Origin: [Flexibacter] sp. ATCC 35103
Lineage (GTDB): Bacteria; Bacteroidota; Bacteroidia; Flavobacteriales; Flavobacteriaceae
Assembly: GCF_001975985.1 (NCBI RefSeq)
Contig: NZ_MTQF01000003.1
Span: forward strand, 735,425-799,424
Direction: 5' to 3'
Length of the DNA stretch: 64,000 nucleotides
Of the stretch, positions 34,341 through 41,783 are shown piece by piece. The notes under the pieces are model-generated. The model was not told the origin of the DNA. It made no database searches and was given only the letters and a program-made list of their open reading frames with translations. Within the stretch, counting starts at the first letter, position 1, and every line of letters starts with the position of its first letter. The translations under genes were made by a program, and so were the position numbers.

Positions 34341-34443
34341 AAAAGTATTCGGCTTTATCTTTCTAAAAGTTTAAAACTTTGACAAAGGTTTTTAGAATTC
34401 AGATGTAGGATAAAGCAGATTCTAGGTAATCTAAAATCTAAAA

Positions 34444-34788
34444 TTATTTTGCTTCTAAAGCACTTCCTTCAAATTTAATTCCGTCCCAACCTAAGTTGAT
34501 GAAGTTTCTAATGTTTTGATGATTTGTTCCGTTTGGATCTCCTAAAACTTCTTCAAAATAGAAGGCTCCAAAACAAGCTAAAGTTTCTTCTTTGCTTAGA
34601 TTTTGCAATTTTGCGAAAGAAAATAATTTACAAGAACCAGAGTTTTCTCCGGCTGCATTGTGTTGTGTGCCGTTTTGGAAAGCTGTGGGCGTAAAATTGT
34701 AATTTTCTTCAATTACTGCAATAGTTTCCGGAAATGTTATTTCGTTTGGAGTTTGTTTTACTTTTTCTAAAAATGCTTGTATGCTCAT
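34444..34788 (-). CDS. HopJ-domain protein
   Basis: The domain is named after Pseudomonas type III effector HopJ, but it occurs widely in bacteria without a type III system. The 114-residue product starts MSIQAFLEKVKQTP and has FPETIAVIEENYNFTPTAF and a C-terminal HQNIRNFINLGW segment, which match that family. The GTG at 34812 was rejected as start because the extra codons come from the inverted repeat beginning at 34808. The function in this organism is unknown, and no secretion signal is seen. Confidence 0.75.
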   Translation of the reverse strand: MSIQAFLEKVKQTPNEITFPETIAVIEENYNFTPTAFQNGTQHNAAGENSGSCKLFSFAKLQNLSKEETLACFGAFYFEEVLGDPNGTNHQNIRNFINLGWDGIKFEGSALEAK

Positions 34789-34807
34789 GATTAATTTATT
34801 TTTTTTT

Positions 34808-34940
34808 GCCACAGATTAAAAGGATTAAAAAGGATTTTTTGCCACGAATTTCACGAATTAGCACGAATTTAATTAGTGGAAATTAGTGAAATTCGTGGCA
34901 AACTTATTTTTAATCTGTGTTAATCTTTTTAATCTGTGGC
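34808..34940. repeat. nested GCCACAGATT/GCCACGAATT inverted repeat
   Basis: Outer arms GCCACAGATT (34808) and AATCTGTGGC (ending 34940) enclose inner arms GCCACGAATTTCAC and GTGAAATTCGTGGC. The element lies between the HopJ-domain gene and rsmI. It is related to 34281-34340, 44732-44812 and 44666-44914. Confidence 0.7.
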
Positions 34941-34952
34941 TGAAATAATTAT

Positions 34953-35672
34953 TTATTCTTCTTCGTCCTTAGAAAACTTACTTTTCTTAGGTTCTTTTAT
35001 TATTGTTTTTCCGGCAACGACTACGACAATTTCACCTCGTGGCGCTGTTTTTTCAAAATGGGTTAAAACTTCTCTTGCAGTTCCGCGTACGTTTTCTTCG
35101 TGTAATTTTGATAATTCACGCGAAACGCAAACTTGTCTGTCTTCTCCAAAATACTGTATAAACTCCGCTAAAGTCTTAACGAGTTTGTGTGGAGAAACGT
35201 ATAAAATCATCGTTCTGGTTTCTTCAGCTAAAGCCAAAAATCGAGTTTGACGTCCTTTTTTATCAGGCAAAAAACCTTCAAAAATAAATTTATCGTTTGG
35301 TAATCCGCTGTTTACTAAAGCAGGTACAAAAGCAGTTGCTCCGGGTAAACATTCGACTTCGATTTTATTTTCGACACAAGCGCGTGTTAATAAAAAACCC
35401 GGATCTGAGATTGCGGGAGTTCCAGCATCCGAAATTAAAGCAATAGTTTCACCAGCTTTCAAACGCGCAATTAAGTTTTCGGTTGTTTTGTGCTCGTTGT
35501 GCATATGATGGCTGTGCATGTGCGTGCCAATTTCAAAATGCTTCAGCAATTTACCACTAGTTCTGGTATCTTCCGCCAAGATTAAATCAACTTCTTTCAG
35601 AATCCTGATGGCACGAAAAGTCATGTCTTCAAGATTGCCAATTGGCGTTGGAACGATATATAATTTAGACAT
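34953..35672 (-). CDS. rsmI: 16S rRNA (cytidine(1402)-2'-O)-methyltransferase
   Basis: It methylates the ribose of C1402 in the ribosomal P site. The 239-residue product has the tetrapyrrole-methylase fold: MSKLYIVPTPIGNLEDMT at the start, ILAEDTRTSGKLL (about 33-45), the SAM-site ISDAGTPAISDPG (about 80-92) and a C-terminal GEIVVVVAGK. The HopJ gene lies downstream, separated by the inverted repeat. It is probably not translationally coupled with the Glu/Pro-rich gene upstream (gap 38 bases). Confidence 0.93.
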   Translation of the reverse strand: MSKLYIVPTPIGNLEDMTFRAIRILKEVDLILAEDTRTSGKLLKHFEIGTHMHSHHMHNEHKTTENLIARLKAGETIALISDAGTPAISDPGFLLTRACVENKIEVECLPGATAFVPALVNSGLPNDKFIFEGFLPDKKGRQTRFLALAEETRTMILYVSPHKLVKTLAEFIQYFGEDRQVCVSRELSKLHEENVRGTAREVLTHFEKTAPRGEIVVVVAGKTIIKEPKKSKFSKDEEE

Positions 35673-35710
35673 AATTTTTTATGTGAAATGTAAAATGTGA
35701 GATATGAAAG

Positions 35711-36754
35711 TTACGAGAATTTTTTCTCTACAATTCCCAGAAAACGTTCTGCGTAATCGTCTTTTCCTTCCCAGTTATTATAATCCGGTTTTACCATATT
35801 CTCTATAAAATCCTGAGCTTCTGTATAACTGTCAAAAGTCAATAGTTGGTTTAAAACGCGACTGTAATCTTCAGAACTATTTCCGAAAAGGTTTTTTGTA
35901 AAAGCAATTCGGTCATTCAAATCAATATGGAAACCTTTTGCCAGTTTTTCGTTTAGAGTTACATTTTTAGGTTCGGCTGGTTTTTCTATAACAACCGTTT
36001 CTATAATTTCTTTTTTCTCTTTGTATTCATTGGTTACAGGAGTTGGAGTAGGAGTAACGTTTTCAAAACTATCTACTTTTACAAACTGCGCGTCGGCATA
36101 ATTAATTCCAAAATCCTCAAATGAAATCGTAATAGGTTCTGGTTTTGATGGAGTTTCCGCTTTTGGTTCTTCTTTTTCCGGTTGTTTCTCCTCAGTCTGA
36201 TCTAATTCAAAAGCAGGTTTAAAATCAGGAATTGGCTTAAGATCACTGAATGTTCTAAACGAAGTTTCATCAGGAGTTTGTATTTCTTCTTTTTTTGTTT
36301 CAAAAATTGGTTCTTCGATTTTTTCAACAACTGGCTCTTCTATAATTTCAGCAACTGGTTCAGGAATAGTTTCAACAATTGGTTCCGGAATTACTTCTTC
36401 AGGAACTTCTGCAACAATTTCTGCTGCAACTTCTTCCGTTTTAATTTCTGCTGCAACTTCTGGTTCAGCTATAGTTTCAATCGGAGTTTCTTCAGCTGCA
36501 ACTGGTTCTTCGGTTTTAACTTCTGCTGGTATTGTTTCTTCTTTATCAAAGATAGATTCAATTTCAGTGTTAATCTCGCTGTGACCAATAGTGGGTTTTA
36601 AAGCATCGAAATTTTCATCGACAAATTTTAAAACCGCTAATTTTTCATATAATTTCTGCGTTTCAAGATATAATTGATTGATATCGGATTTATTTTTAAG
36701 CTTTAAAATTCGATGTGCAATACTGATTAAATCGGCTTCCAATTTTTTTTTCAT
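35711..36754 (-). CDS. Glu/Pro-rich protein with conserved C-terminal domain
   Basis: The 347-residue product has a short helical N terminus (1-65), then about 200 residues of low-complexity Glu/Pro/Ala/Ile repeats (many EEP and IEEPV units). A C-terminal region of about 80 residues (LNEKLAKGFHIDLNDRIAF onwards) looks folded. No domain was recognised; disorder in the middle suggests a linker or scaffold. It lies between rsmI and thymidine kinase. Its start at 36754 faces away from the tdk promoter. Confidence 0.7.
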   Translation of the reverse strand: MKKKLEADLISIAHRILKLKNKSDINQLYLETQKLYEKLAVLKFVDENFDALKPTIGHSEINTEIESIFDKEETIPAEVKTEEPVAAEETPIETIAEPEVAAEIKTEEVAAEIVAEVPEEVIPEPIVETIPEPVAEIIEEPVVEKIEEPIFETKKEEIQTPDETSFRTFSDLKPIPDFKPAFELDQTEEKQPEKEEPKAETPSKPEPITISFEDFGINYADAQFVKVDSFENVTPTPTPVTNEYKEKKEIIETVVIEKPAEPKNVTLNEKLAKGFHIDLNDRIAFTKNLFGNSSEDYSRVLNQLLTFDSYTEAQDFIENMVKPDYNNWEGKDDYAERFLGIVEKKFS

Positions 36755-36892
36755 GACTGTTGAAATTATAGTGAATAGGGTATTTTAGTATATTTTGTAT
36801 TTGAATGTCTTTATTACGGGTAGAAATCTGAGAGATATTTTTTTATTTCTGTTAATAAGCGTTTGCGAATCTTCGATTTGATAAAAATTTTC

Positions 36893-36900
36893 TACTTTTG
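36893..36900 (+). promoter_or_regulatory. flavobacterial -7 box before tdk
   Basis: TACTTTTG matches TAnnTTTG and lies 91 bases before the tdk ATG. The leader between them is AT-rich. Confidence 0.45.
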
Positions 36901-36991
36901 AAAAAGTGTAAAAACAGCAATTTTTCACGTCGATTTATTACCAGTACAAAGTAATAAAAACTATTCATTTTTAAAGGTAGAAAAATACAAA

Positions 36992-37582
36992 ATGTTTCTC
37001 GAAAATACAGTAAATCACAAAGAACAATTTGGTTGGATTGAAGTTATTTGTGGATCAATGTTTTCGGGTAAAACCGAGGAATTAATCCGCAGATTAAAAC
37101 GTGCCCAATTTGCCAAACAAAGAGTCGAAATTTTTAAACCCGCTATTGATACCCGTTATCATGACGAAATGGTAGTTTCTCATGATTCGAACGAAATTCG
37201 CTCAACTCCGGTTCCTGCTGCAGCAAACATTGCTATTTTAGCACAAGGCTGTGACGTTATCGGGATTGATGAAGCACAGTTTTTTGATGATGAGATTGTT
37301 ACAGTTTGTAATGATCTTGCCAATCAGGGAATTCGTGTGATAGTTGCAGGGCTTGATATGGACTTTAAAGGAAATCCTTTCGGGCCAATGCCCGCACTTA
37401 TGGCAACTGCCGAATATGTAACTAAAGTTCATGCCGTTTGTACGAGAACAGGAAATCTGGCCAACTATAGTTTCCGTAAAACAGATAACGATAAATTAGT
37501 GATGCTTGGTGAAACCGAAGAATATGAACCATTAAGTCGTGCGGCATATTATAATGCAATGAAAAAAAGTCAGGAAAAGTAA
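36992..37582 (+). CDS. tdk: thymidine kinase
   Basis: It phosphorylates thymidine for DNA synthesis (salvage), in the cytoplasm. The 196-residue type II kinase has the P-loop [12 protein letters not shown] (about 21-32) and the GIDEAQFF (about 90-97) and AGLDMDFKG loop motifs. The C-terminal zinc-lasso region keeps only one Cys ([11 protein letters not shown], where a CxxCG pair is usual) and no CRxC near the end. This suggests the zinc site is missing or altered. A small downstream gene starts 25 bases after its stop. Confidence 0.93.
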   Translation: MFLENTVNHKEQFGWIEVICGSMFSGKTEELIRRLKRAQFAKQRVEIFKPAIDTRYHDEMVVSHDSNEIRSTPVPAAANIAILAQGCDVIGIDEAQFFDDEIVTVCNDLANQGIRVIVAGLDMDFKGNPFGPMPALMATAEYVTKVHAVCTRTGNLANYSFRKTDNDKLVMLGETEEYEPLSRAAYYNAMKKSQEK

Positions 37583-37607
37583 TATTCAATTAAGTTTTAG
37601 TAAACAT

Positions 37608-38045
37608 ATGGAAGAAAAACAGAGTAAAAGGAAACAAAATATTTTACTATTAATTGTAATTGGAATCGCCTTAGTTTTAGTTGTCTTATTTCAGTTTTAT
37701 CTTTCTAAAAACGCAAATGAAGTAAATAGCGAAATAACCCAATTAGTTGAGAAATACAATAAAAATTGCCCGCTTACAATTCAGGAAGGCATTCGTTTAG
37801 ACAGCGTGAGTTTACCTGACGAGAGAGTTGTTCAGTATAATTTGACATTGTTGAATGTAGCAAAAGAAACTGCAGAAATTAATGTAATAAAAGAAGAAAT
37901 CGAAAAAAGCCTGTTAAGCACCGCTAAAGCAAATCCCGGGCTTCAGGTTTTTAGAGACAGTGATTATGTGCTGATTTATAATTATTATGATAAGAAAAAA
38001 GTCTTTTTGTTTAAGATAAATATATTGCCGGATCAGTATAAATAA
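37608..38045 (+). CDS. single-pass membrane protein, unknown function
   Basis: The 145-residue product has a basic N terminus, one TM helix (about 12-32) and a soluble C-terminal domain (NCPLTIQEGIRLD, LPDERVVQYNLTLLN) that would be periplasmic. No family was recognised. It is probably cotranscribed with tdk, and a terminator follows. Confidence 0.55.
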   Translation: MEEKQSKRKQNILLLIVIGIALVLVVLFQFYLSKNANEVNSEITQLVEKYNKNCPLTIQEGIRLDSVSLPDERVVQYNLTLLNVAKETAEINVIKEEIEKSLLSTAKANPGLQVFRDSDYVLIYNYYDKKKVFLFKINILPDQYK

Positions 38046-38065
38046 CCTGATGTTTGAATATAAAG

Positions 38066-38095
38066 AAACCCAACAGATTTTGATTTGTTGGGTTT
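38066..38095 (+). terminator. rho-independent terminator after the tdk gene pair
   Basis: A 10-bp stem (38066-38075 with 38086-38095) with a 10-base loop is followed by T residues, 20 bases after the stop. Confidence 0.8.
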
Positions 38096-38123
38096 TCTGT
38101 TTTAAATTAATAACATTCCTAAT

Positions 38124-38229
38124 TTAAACTGGACTAAAGTCCAGCTCTACAATATAATTGGTTCCTTTGGAACTACAGAGAGCCTTCGGCTCGAACCATT
38201 TTGTAGAGATGGACTTTAGTCCGGTTTAA
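38124..38229. repeat. long inverted repeat with internal hairpins (GGACTAAAGTCC family)
   Basis: The arms of about 38 bases (38124-38164 and 38193-38229) are near reverse complements and contain the palindrome TGGACTAAAGTCCA. The centre holds GAGCCttcGGCTC, the same 5-bp stem/3-base loop design as the RAYT-linked hairpins. A half-copy lies at 61280-61325. Confidence 0.75.
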
Positions 38230-38252
38230 TATGGTAATGATAATGTAAAATG

Positions 38253-38350
38253 AAACCCGACAGGTTTTTAAAACCTGTCGGGTTTGTTGTTTCTGAAAAC
38301 GACTGTCGCGCATAAAAAAGCCTAACAGGTTTTTAAAACCTGTTAGGCTT
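38253..38350. repeat. two CCGACAGG/CCTAACAGG palindromes
   Basis: Palindrome 1 (38253-38285) is the 6028-6059 element with one central T. Palindrome 2 (38318-38350) has the same design with GCCTAACAGG arms. A copy of the AACCATATAAG-type repeat follows (38354-38390). Nothing else is visible in 38096-38394. Confidence 0.85.
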
Positions 38351-38394
38351 GGTATTTAAATGAACTTATATTGCTTTTATGGTTTAAAAAAGAA

Positions 38395-39855
38395 TTAGAT
38401 CTTCTTTCTCATTCTGGCAACCGGAATATCAAGTTGTTCACGGTATTTTGCGATAGTTCTACGAGCAATTGGGTAGCCTTTTTCTTTAAGGATATCAGCT
38501 AATTGATCGTCTGGTAAAGGTTTCTTTTTATCTTCTTCTTCAATTGTATTTTTAAGAATCTTTTTGATTTCTAAAGTCGAAACATCTTCTCCCTGATCAT
38601 TTTTCATGGCTTCAGAGAAAAATTCCTTAATTAGTTTTGTTCCGTATGGCGTTTCAACATATTTGCTGTTGGCAACACGCGAAATAGTCGAAATATCTAA
38701 ACCAACCATGTCTGCAATGTCTTTTAAGATCATTGGTTTTAGTTTGGTTTCATCACCATCTAAAAAGAATTCTTCCTGATAATGCATAATCGCATTCATG
38801 GTTACAAAAAGCGTTTCCTGACGTTGTCTGATCGCATCAATAAACCATTTTGCCGAATCCAGTTTTTGTTTGATAAACTGAACGGCATCTTTTTGTGCTG
38901 ATGATTTATCGCGAGAATCCTTGTAGGTTTGCATCATTTCCTGATAATCCTTAGAAACGTGCAAAGACGGAGCATTTCTTCCGTTTAAGGTCAGTTCAAG
39001 TTCGCCATCTATAATTCTAATCGCAAAATCAGGAACCACGTTTTCAGTCACTTTATTGTTTCCTGTAAATGATCCGCCCGGTTTTGGGTTTAATCTTTCG
39101 ATTTCGTGAATCGCTTTTTTAAGCTGTTCGTTTGAAACCGCATATTTTTGAAGCAGCTTATCGTAATGTTTTTTGGTAAAAGCATCAAACTGATTTTCGA
39201 TAATATCAATTGCTAAATCAACATATTCAGTTGGCGTTTTGTGCTTCAATTGCAATAATAAGCATTCCTGCAAATCACGTGCTCCAACTCCAGAAGGTTC
39301 TAATTCGTGAATTACATGCAGCATTTTTTCGACCATTTTCTCATCTGTATAAATACCCTGAGTAAAAGCCATATCATCTACAATATCCGGAACGCTCCTG
39401 CGGATGTAACCCATGTCATCAATACTTCCAACAAGGAATTCCGCTATTTCGCGTTCTTCATCATTTAAAATAAAAGTATTCAACTGATTGATTAAATCCT
39501 GGTGAAAACTGATCGGAGAAGCAAAAGGAGTTTCTCTTTCTTCGTCTTCGCTATAATTATTCACCTGAGTTTTATAATCAGGAGTATCATCGTCGCTTAA
39601 GTATTCATCGATATTAATGTCGTCCGCTTCGATTCTGTCAGATTCTGCATCGTCGTAATCGTCGTATTCTTCATTCGCGAATTCATCTGCTTCGTATTCA
39701 TCTTCTTTTCCAGCTTCAAGAGCCGGATTCTCGTTCATTTCTTCTAATAAACGTTGCTCAAAAGCTTGCGTAGGCAATTGAATTAACTTCATCAGCTGAA
39801 TTTGCTGAGGAGATAATTTTTGGGATAATTTTAAATTTAAAAATTGCTTTAGCAT
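38395..39855 (-). CDS. rpoN: RNA polymerase sigma-54 factor
   Basis: It directs RNA polymerase to -24/-12 promoters that need an AAA+ activator such as the NtrC-type regulator at 8390. The 486-residue product has the Gln/Leu-rich activator-interacting N terminus (SQKLSPQQIQLMKLIQLP), an acidic linker, the core-binding region and the C-terminal RpoN box (PIARRTIAKYREQLDIP). It lies 148 bases after asnS on the same strand, with word-like repeats between. Confidence 0.96.
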   Translation of the reverse strand: MLKQFLNLKLSQKLSPQQIQLMKLIQLPTQAFEQRLLEEMNENPALEAGKEDEYEADEFANEEYDDYDDAESDRIEADDINIDEYLSDDDTPDYKTQVNNYSEDEERETPFASPISFHQDLINQLNTFILNDEEREIAEFLVGSIDDMGYIRRSVPDIVDDMAFTQGIYTDEKMVEKMLHVIHELEPSGVGARDLQECLLLQLKHKTPTEYVDLAIDIIENQFDAFTKKHYDKLLQKYAVSNEQLKKAIHEIERLNPKPGGSFTGNNKVTENVVPDFAIRIIDGELELTLNGRNAPSLHVSKDYQEMMQTYKDSRDKSSAQKDAVQFIKQKLDSAKWFIDAIRQRQETLFVTMNAIMHYQEEFFLDGDETKLKPMILKDIADMVGLDISTISRVANSKYVETPYGTKLIKEFFSEAMKNDQGEDVSTLEIKKILKNTIEEEDKKKPLPDDQLADILKEKGYPIARRTIAKYREQLDIPVARMRKKI

Positions 39856-39866
39856 TTATTTTTATT

Positions 39867-39990
39867 AAAAGTTTCAAGTTTCAGGTTTCAGGTTGCTGAA
39901 CTTGCCGCAACTTGAAACCTGAAACCTGAAACAAATATTATTATTTTAGTTCGCATTCCAATAACTTGAAACTTGAAACCTGAAACTTTT
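39867..39990. repeat. AAGTTTCAGG word repeat and inverted copy
   Basis: AAGTTTCAAGTTTCAGG (39867 on) and the inverted AACTTGAAACCTGAAACC (about 39910-39930), then a second set (39963-39988), fill the asnS-rpoN gap. The same sequence words occur inside leuS at 62413-62486. Confidence 0.7.
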
Positions 39991-40003
39991 TAAACTAAAT
40001 TGA

Positions 40004-41452
40004 TTAGAATTCTGCATTTCCAGGAGTTCTCGGGAAAGGAATTACGTCTCTAATGTTTGTCATTCCTGTAACAAACAATACCAAACGCTCAAATCCAAGT
40101 CCGAAACCTGCGTGAGTTGCTGATCCAAATCTTCTGGTATCTAAATACCATGATAATTCTTCTTCGTCGATTTCTAAAGCTTTCATTTTTTCAACCAAAA
40201 CATCGTAACGCTCTTCTCTTTCAGAACCACCAACGATTTCTCCAATTCCAGGGAAGAGGATATCCATTGCACGAACCGTTTCTCTTCCTGGTTCCGTGTT
40301 GTCGTTCAAACGCATGTAAAACGCTTTAATATTTGCTGGGTAATCAAACAAGATTACCGGACATTTAAAGTGTTTTTCAACCAAATAACGCTCGTGTTCT
40401 GATTGTAAATCAGCTCCCCATTCGTTGATGATATATTGAAATTTTTTCTTTTTGTTTGGAGTAGAATCTCTCAAAATGTCAATTGCTTCAGTATAAGAAA
40501 CACGCTTAAAGTTGTTCTCTAATACAAAGTTCAATTTCTCTAACAAAGCCATTTCACTTCTTTCTGCCTGAGGTTTTGATTTTTCTTCGTCTAAAAGTCT
40601 TCCTTCTAAAAACTTCAAATCATCCTGACAATTGTCTAAAGCATATTTAATTACGTACTGAATAAAATCTTCAGCCAAATCCATGTTGTCATCAAGATTA
40701 TTGAAAGCAACTTCTGGCTCGATCATCCAAAATTCTGCCAGGTGACGAGAAGTATTTGAATTTTCTGCTCTAAAAGTTGGTCCAAAAGTATAAATCTGAC
40801 CCAAAGCCATTGCATACGTTTCACCTTCTAATTGTCCAGAAACTGTTAAGTTGGTTTCTTTTTCGAAGAAATCTTCTTTATAATTTACTTTTCCGTCTTC
40901 AGTTCTTGGTGTGTTGTCAAAAGGTAAAGCAGTAACTTTAAACATTTCTCCAGCACCTTCAGCATCAGAACCAGTAATAATTGGCGTATTTACATACACA
41001 AAACCTTTTTGTTGAAAATAGTTGTGAACCGCAAACGATAATACCGAACGTACACGCATAATCGCACCAAACATATTCGTACGAACACGTAAATGTGCAT
41101 TTTCACGTAAGAAATCTAAACTAGGTTTGTTTTTTGGCTGTATCGGGAATTTTTCTGCATCAGAATCTCCTAAGATTTCCAATTTGTTCACCTGAATTTC
41201 ATATTTCTGACCAGCACCTTTACTTTCGATCAAAGTACCAATTACAGAAATCGCAGCACCAGTAGTGATTCTTTTTAAAGTTTCATCAGGCGTATTTTCA
41301 AAATCAACAACACATTGTATATTATTAATGGTAGAACCGTCATTAAGAGCGATGAACTGATTATTTCTAAAAGTTCTCACCCATCCTTTTGCATTAACCT
41401 CCTGAAGCGTCGTCGTACTGTTTAATAAGTCTTTAACTTTTGTGTGTTTCAT
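40004..41452 (-). CDS. asnS: asparaginyl-tRNA synthetase
   Basis: It charges tRNA-Asn. The 482-residue class II synthetase has an N-terminal OB-fold ([16 protein letters not shown], about 21-36) and the catalytic domain with motif 2 ([21 protein letters not shown], in parts) and motif 3 ([10 protein letters not shown] near 456). It is first of an asnS-rpoN pair on the minus strand. The -7 box at 41498-41505 suits it. Confidence 0.95.
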   Translation of the reverse strand: MKHTKVKDLLNSTTTLQEVNAKGWVRTFRNNQFIALNDGSTINNIQCVVDFENTPDETLKRITTGAAISVIGTLIESKGAGQKYEIQVNKLEILGDSDAEKFPIQPKNKPSLDFLRENAHLRVRTNMFGAIMRVRSVLSFAVHNYFQQKGFVYVNTPIITGSDAEGAGEMFKVTALPFDNTPRTEDGKVNYKEDFFEKETNLTVSGQLEGETYAMALGQIYTFGPTFRAENSNTSRHLAEFWMIEPEVAFNNLDDNMDLAEDFIQYVIKYALDNCQDDLKFLEGRLLDEEKSKPQAERSEMALLEKLNFVLENNFKRVSYTEAIDILRDSTPNKKKKFQYIINEWGADLQSEHERYLVEKHFKCPVILFDYPANIKAFYMRLNDNTEPGRETVRAMDILFPGIGEIVGGSEREERYDVLVEKMKALEIDEEELSWYLDTRRFGSATHAGFGLGFERLVLFVTGMTNIRDVIPFPRTPGNAEF

Positions 41453-41497
41453 TTTATATATAATATTGAAATTAAATTATTTGTTGTGTAATAACTG

Positions 41498-41505
41498 CAA
41501 ATATA
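41498..41505 (-). promoter_or_regulatory. flavobacterial -7 box before asnS
   Basis: On the minus strand the bases read TATATTTG, matching TAnnTTTG. The box ends 46 bases before the asnS ATG at 41452. Confidence 0.5.
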
Positions 41506-41529
41506 AACGATAATAATTAAAATTAGAAG

Positions 41530-41625
41530 CTGTTTCCCGCTATCCGCTATATCTTTTTATTGCTAAAGGAGCAATAAAAAGGATGCTCCCGAAGTTTCGG
41601 GACTATCGGGGCTAGGGTTTTAGTT
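41530..41625. repeat. GCTATCCGCT/TAAAGGAGCAA repeat, copy A
   Basis: The sequence reads CCCGCTATCCGCTATATC, then TTGCTAAAGGAGCAA (a hairpin) and CTATCGGGGCTAGG. It is the near reverse complement of 49200-49290. The rest of the 41453-41783 gap is described by the element at 41646-41723 and a half copy of the GCCACGAATT element near 41740-41775. Confidence 0.65.
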
Positions 41626-41645
41626 TTTATAAGGCATTTTTGTCA

Positions 41646-41723
41646 TTGCGAGGAACGAAGCAATCTCACTATAATAAGATACAAAACTGGATCGTGCAAA
41701 TGAGATTGCTTCGTTCCTCGCAA
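41646..41723. repeat. MITE-like inverted repeat, GCGAGGAACGAAGCAATC family
   Basis: Perfect 23-bp arms (41646-41668 with 41701-41723) flank a 32-base middle. A single-arm copy lies at 56316-56350. It is preceded by GTCA at the left end, as in two other elements at 46401 and 49057. Confidence 0.85.
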
Positions 41724-41783
41724 AGACTTAGCGTTTAATAAAAAGAATTCGCGCTAATTCGTGAAATTCGTGGCAAAAAACTT

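Noticed and set aside
36278..36601. Open frame on the plus strand rich in Phe/Asn/Trp opposite the Glu/Pro-rich gene
   Set aside because: It is the mirror of low-complexity Glu/Pro codons on the other strand and has no coding character of its own.
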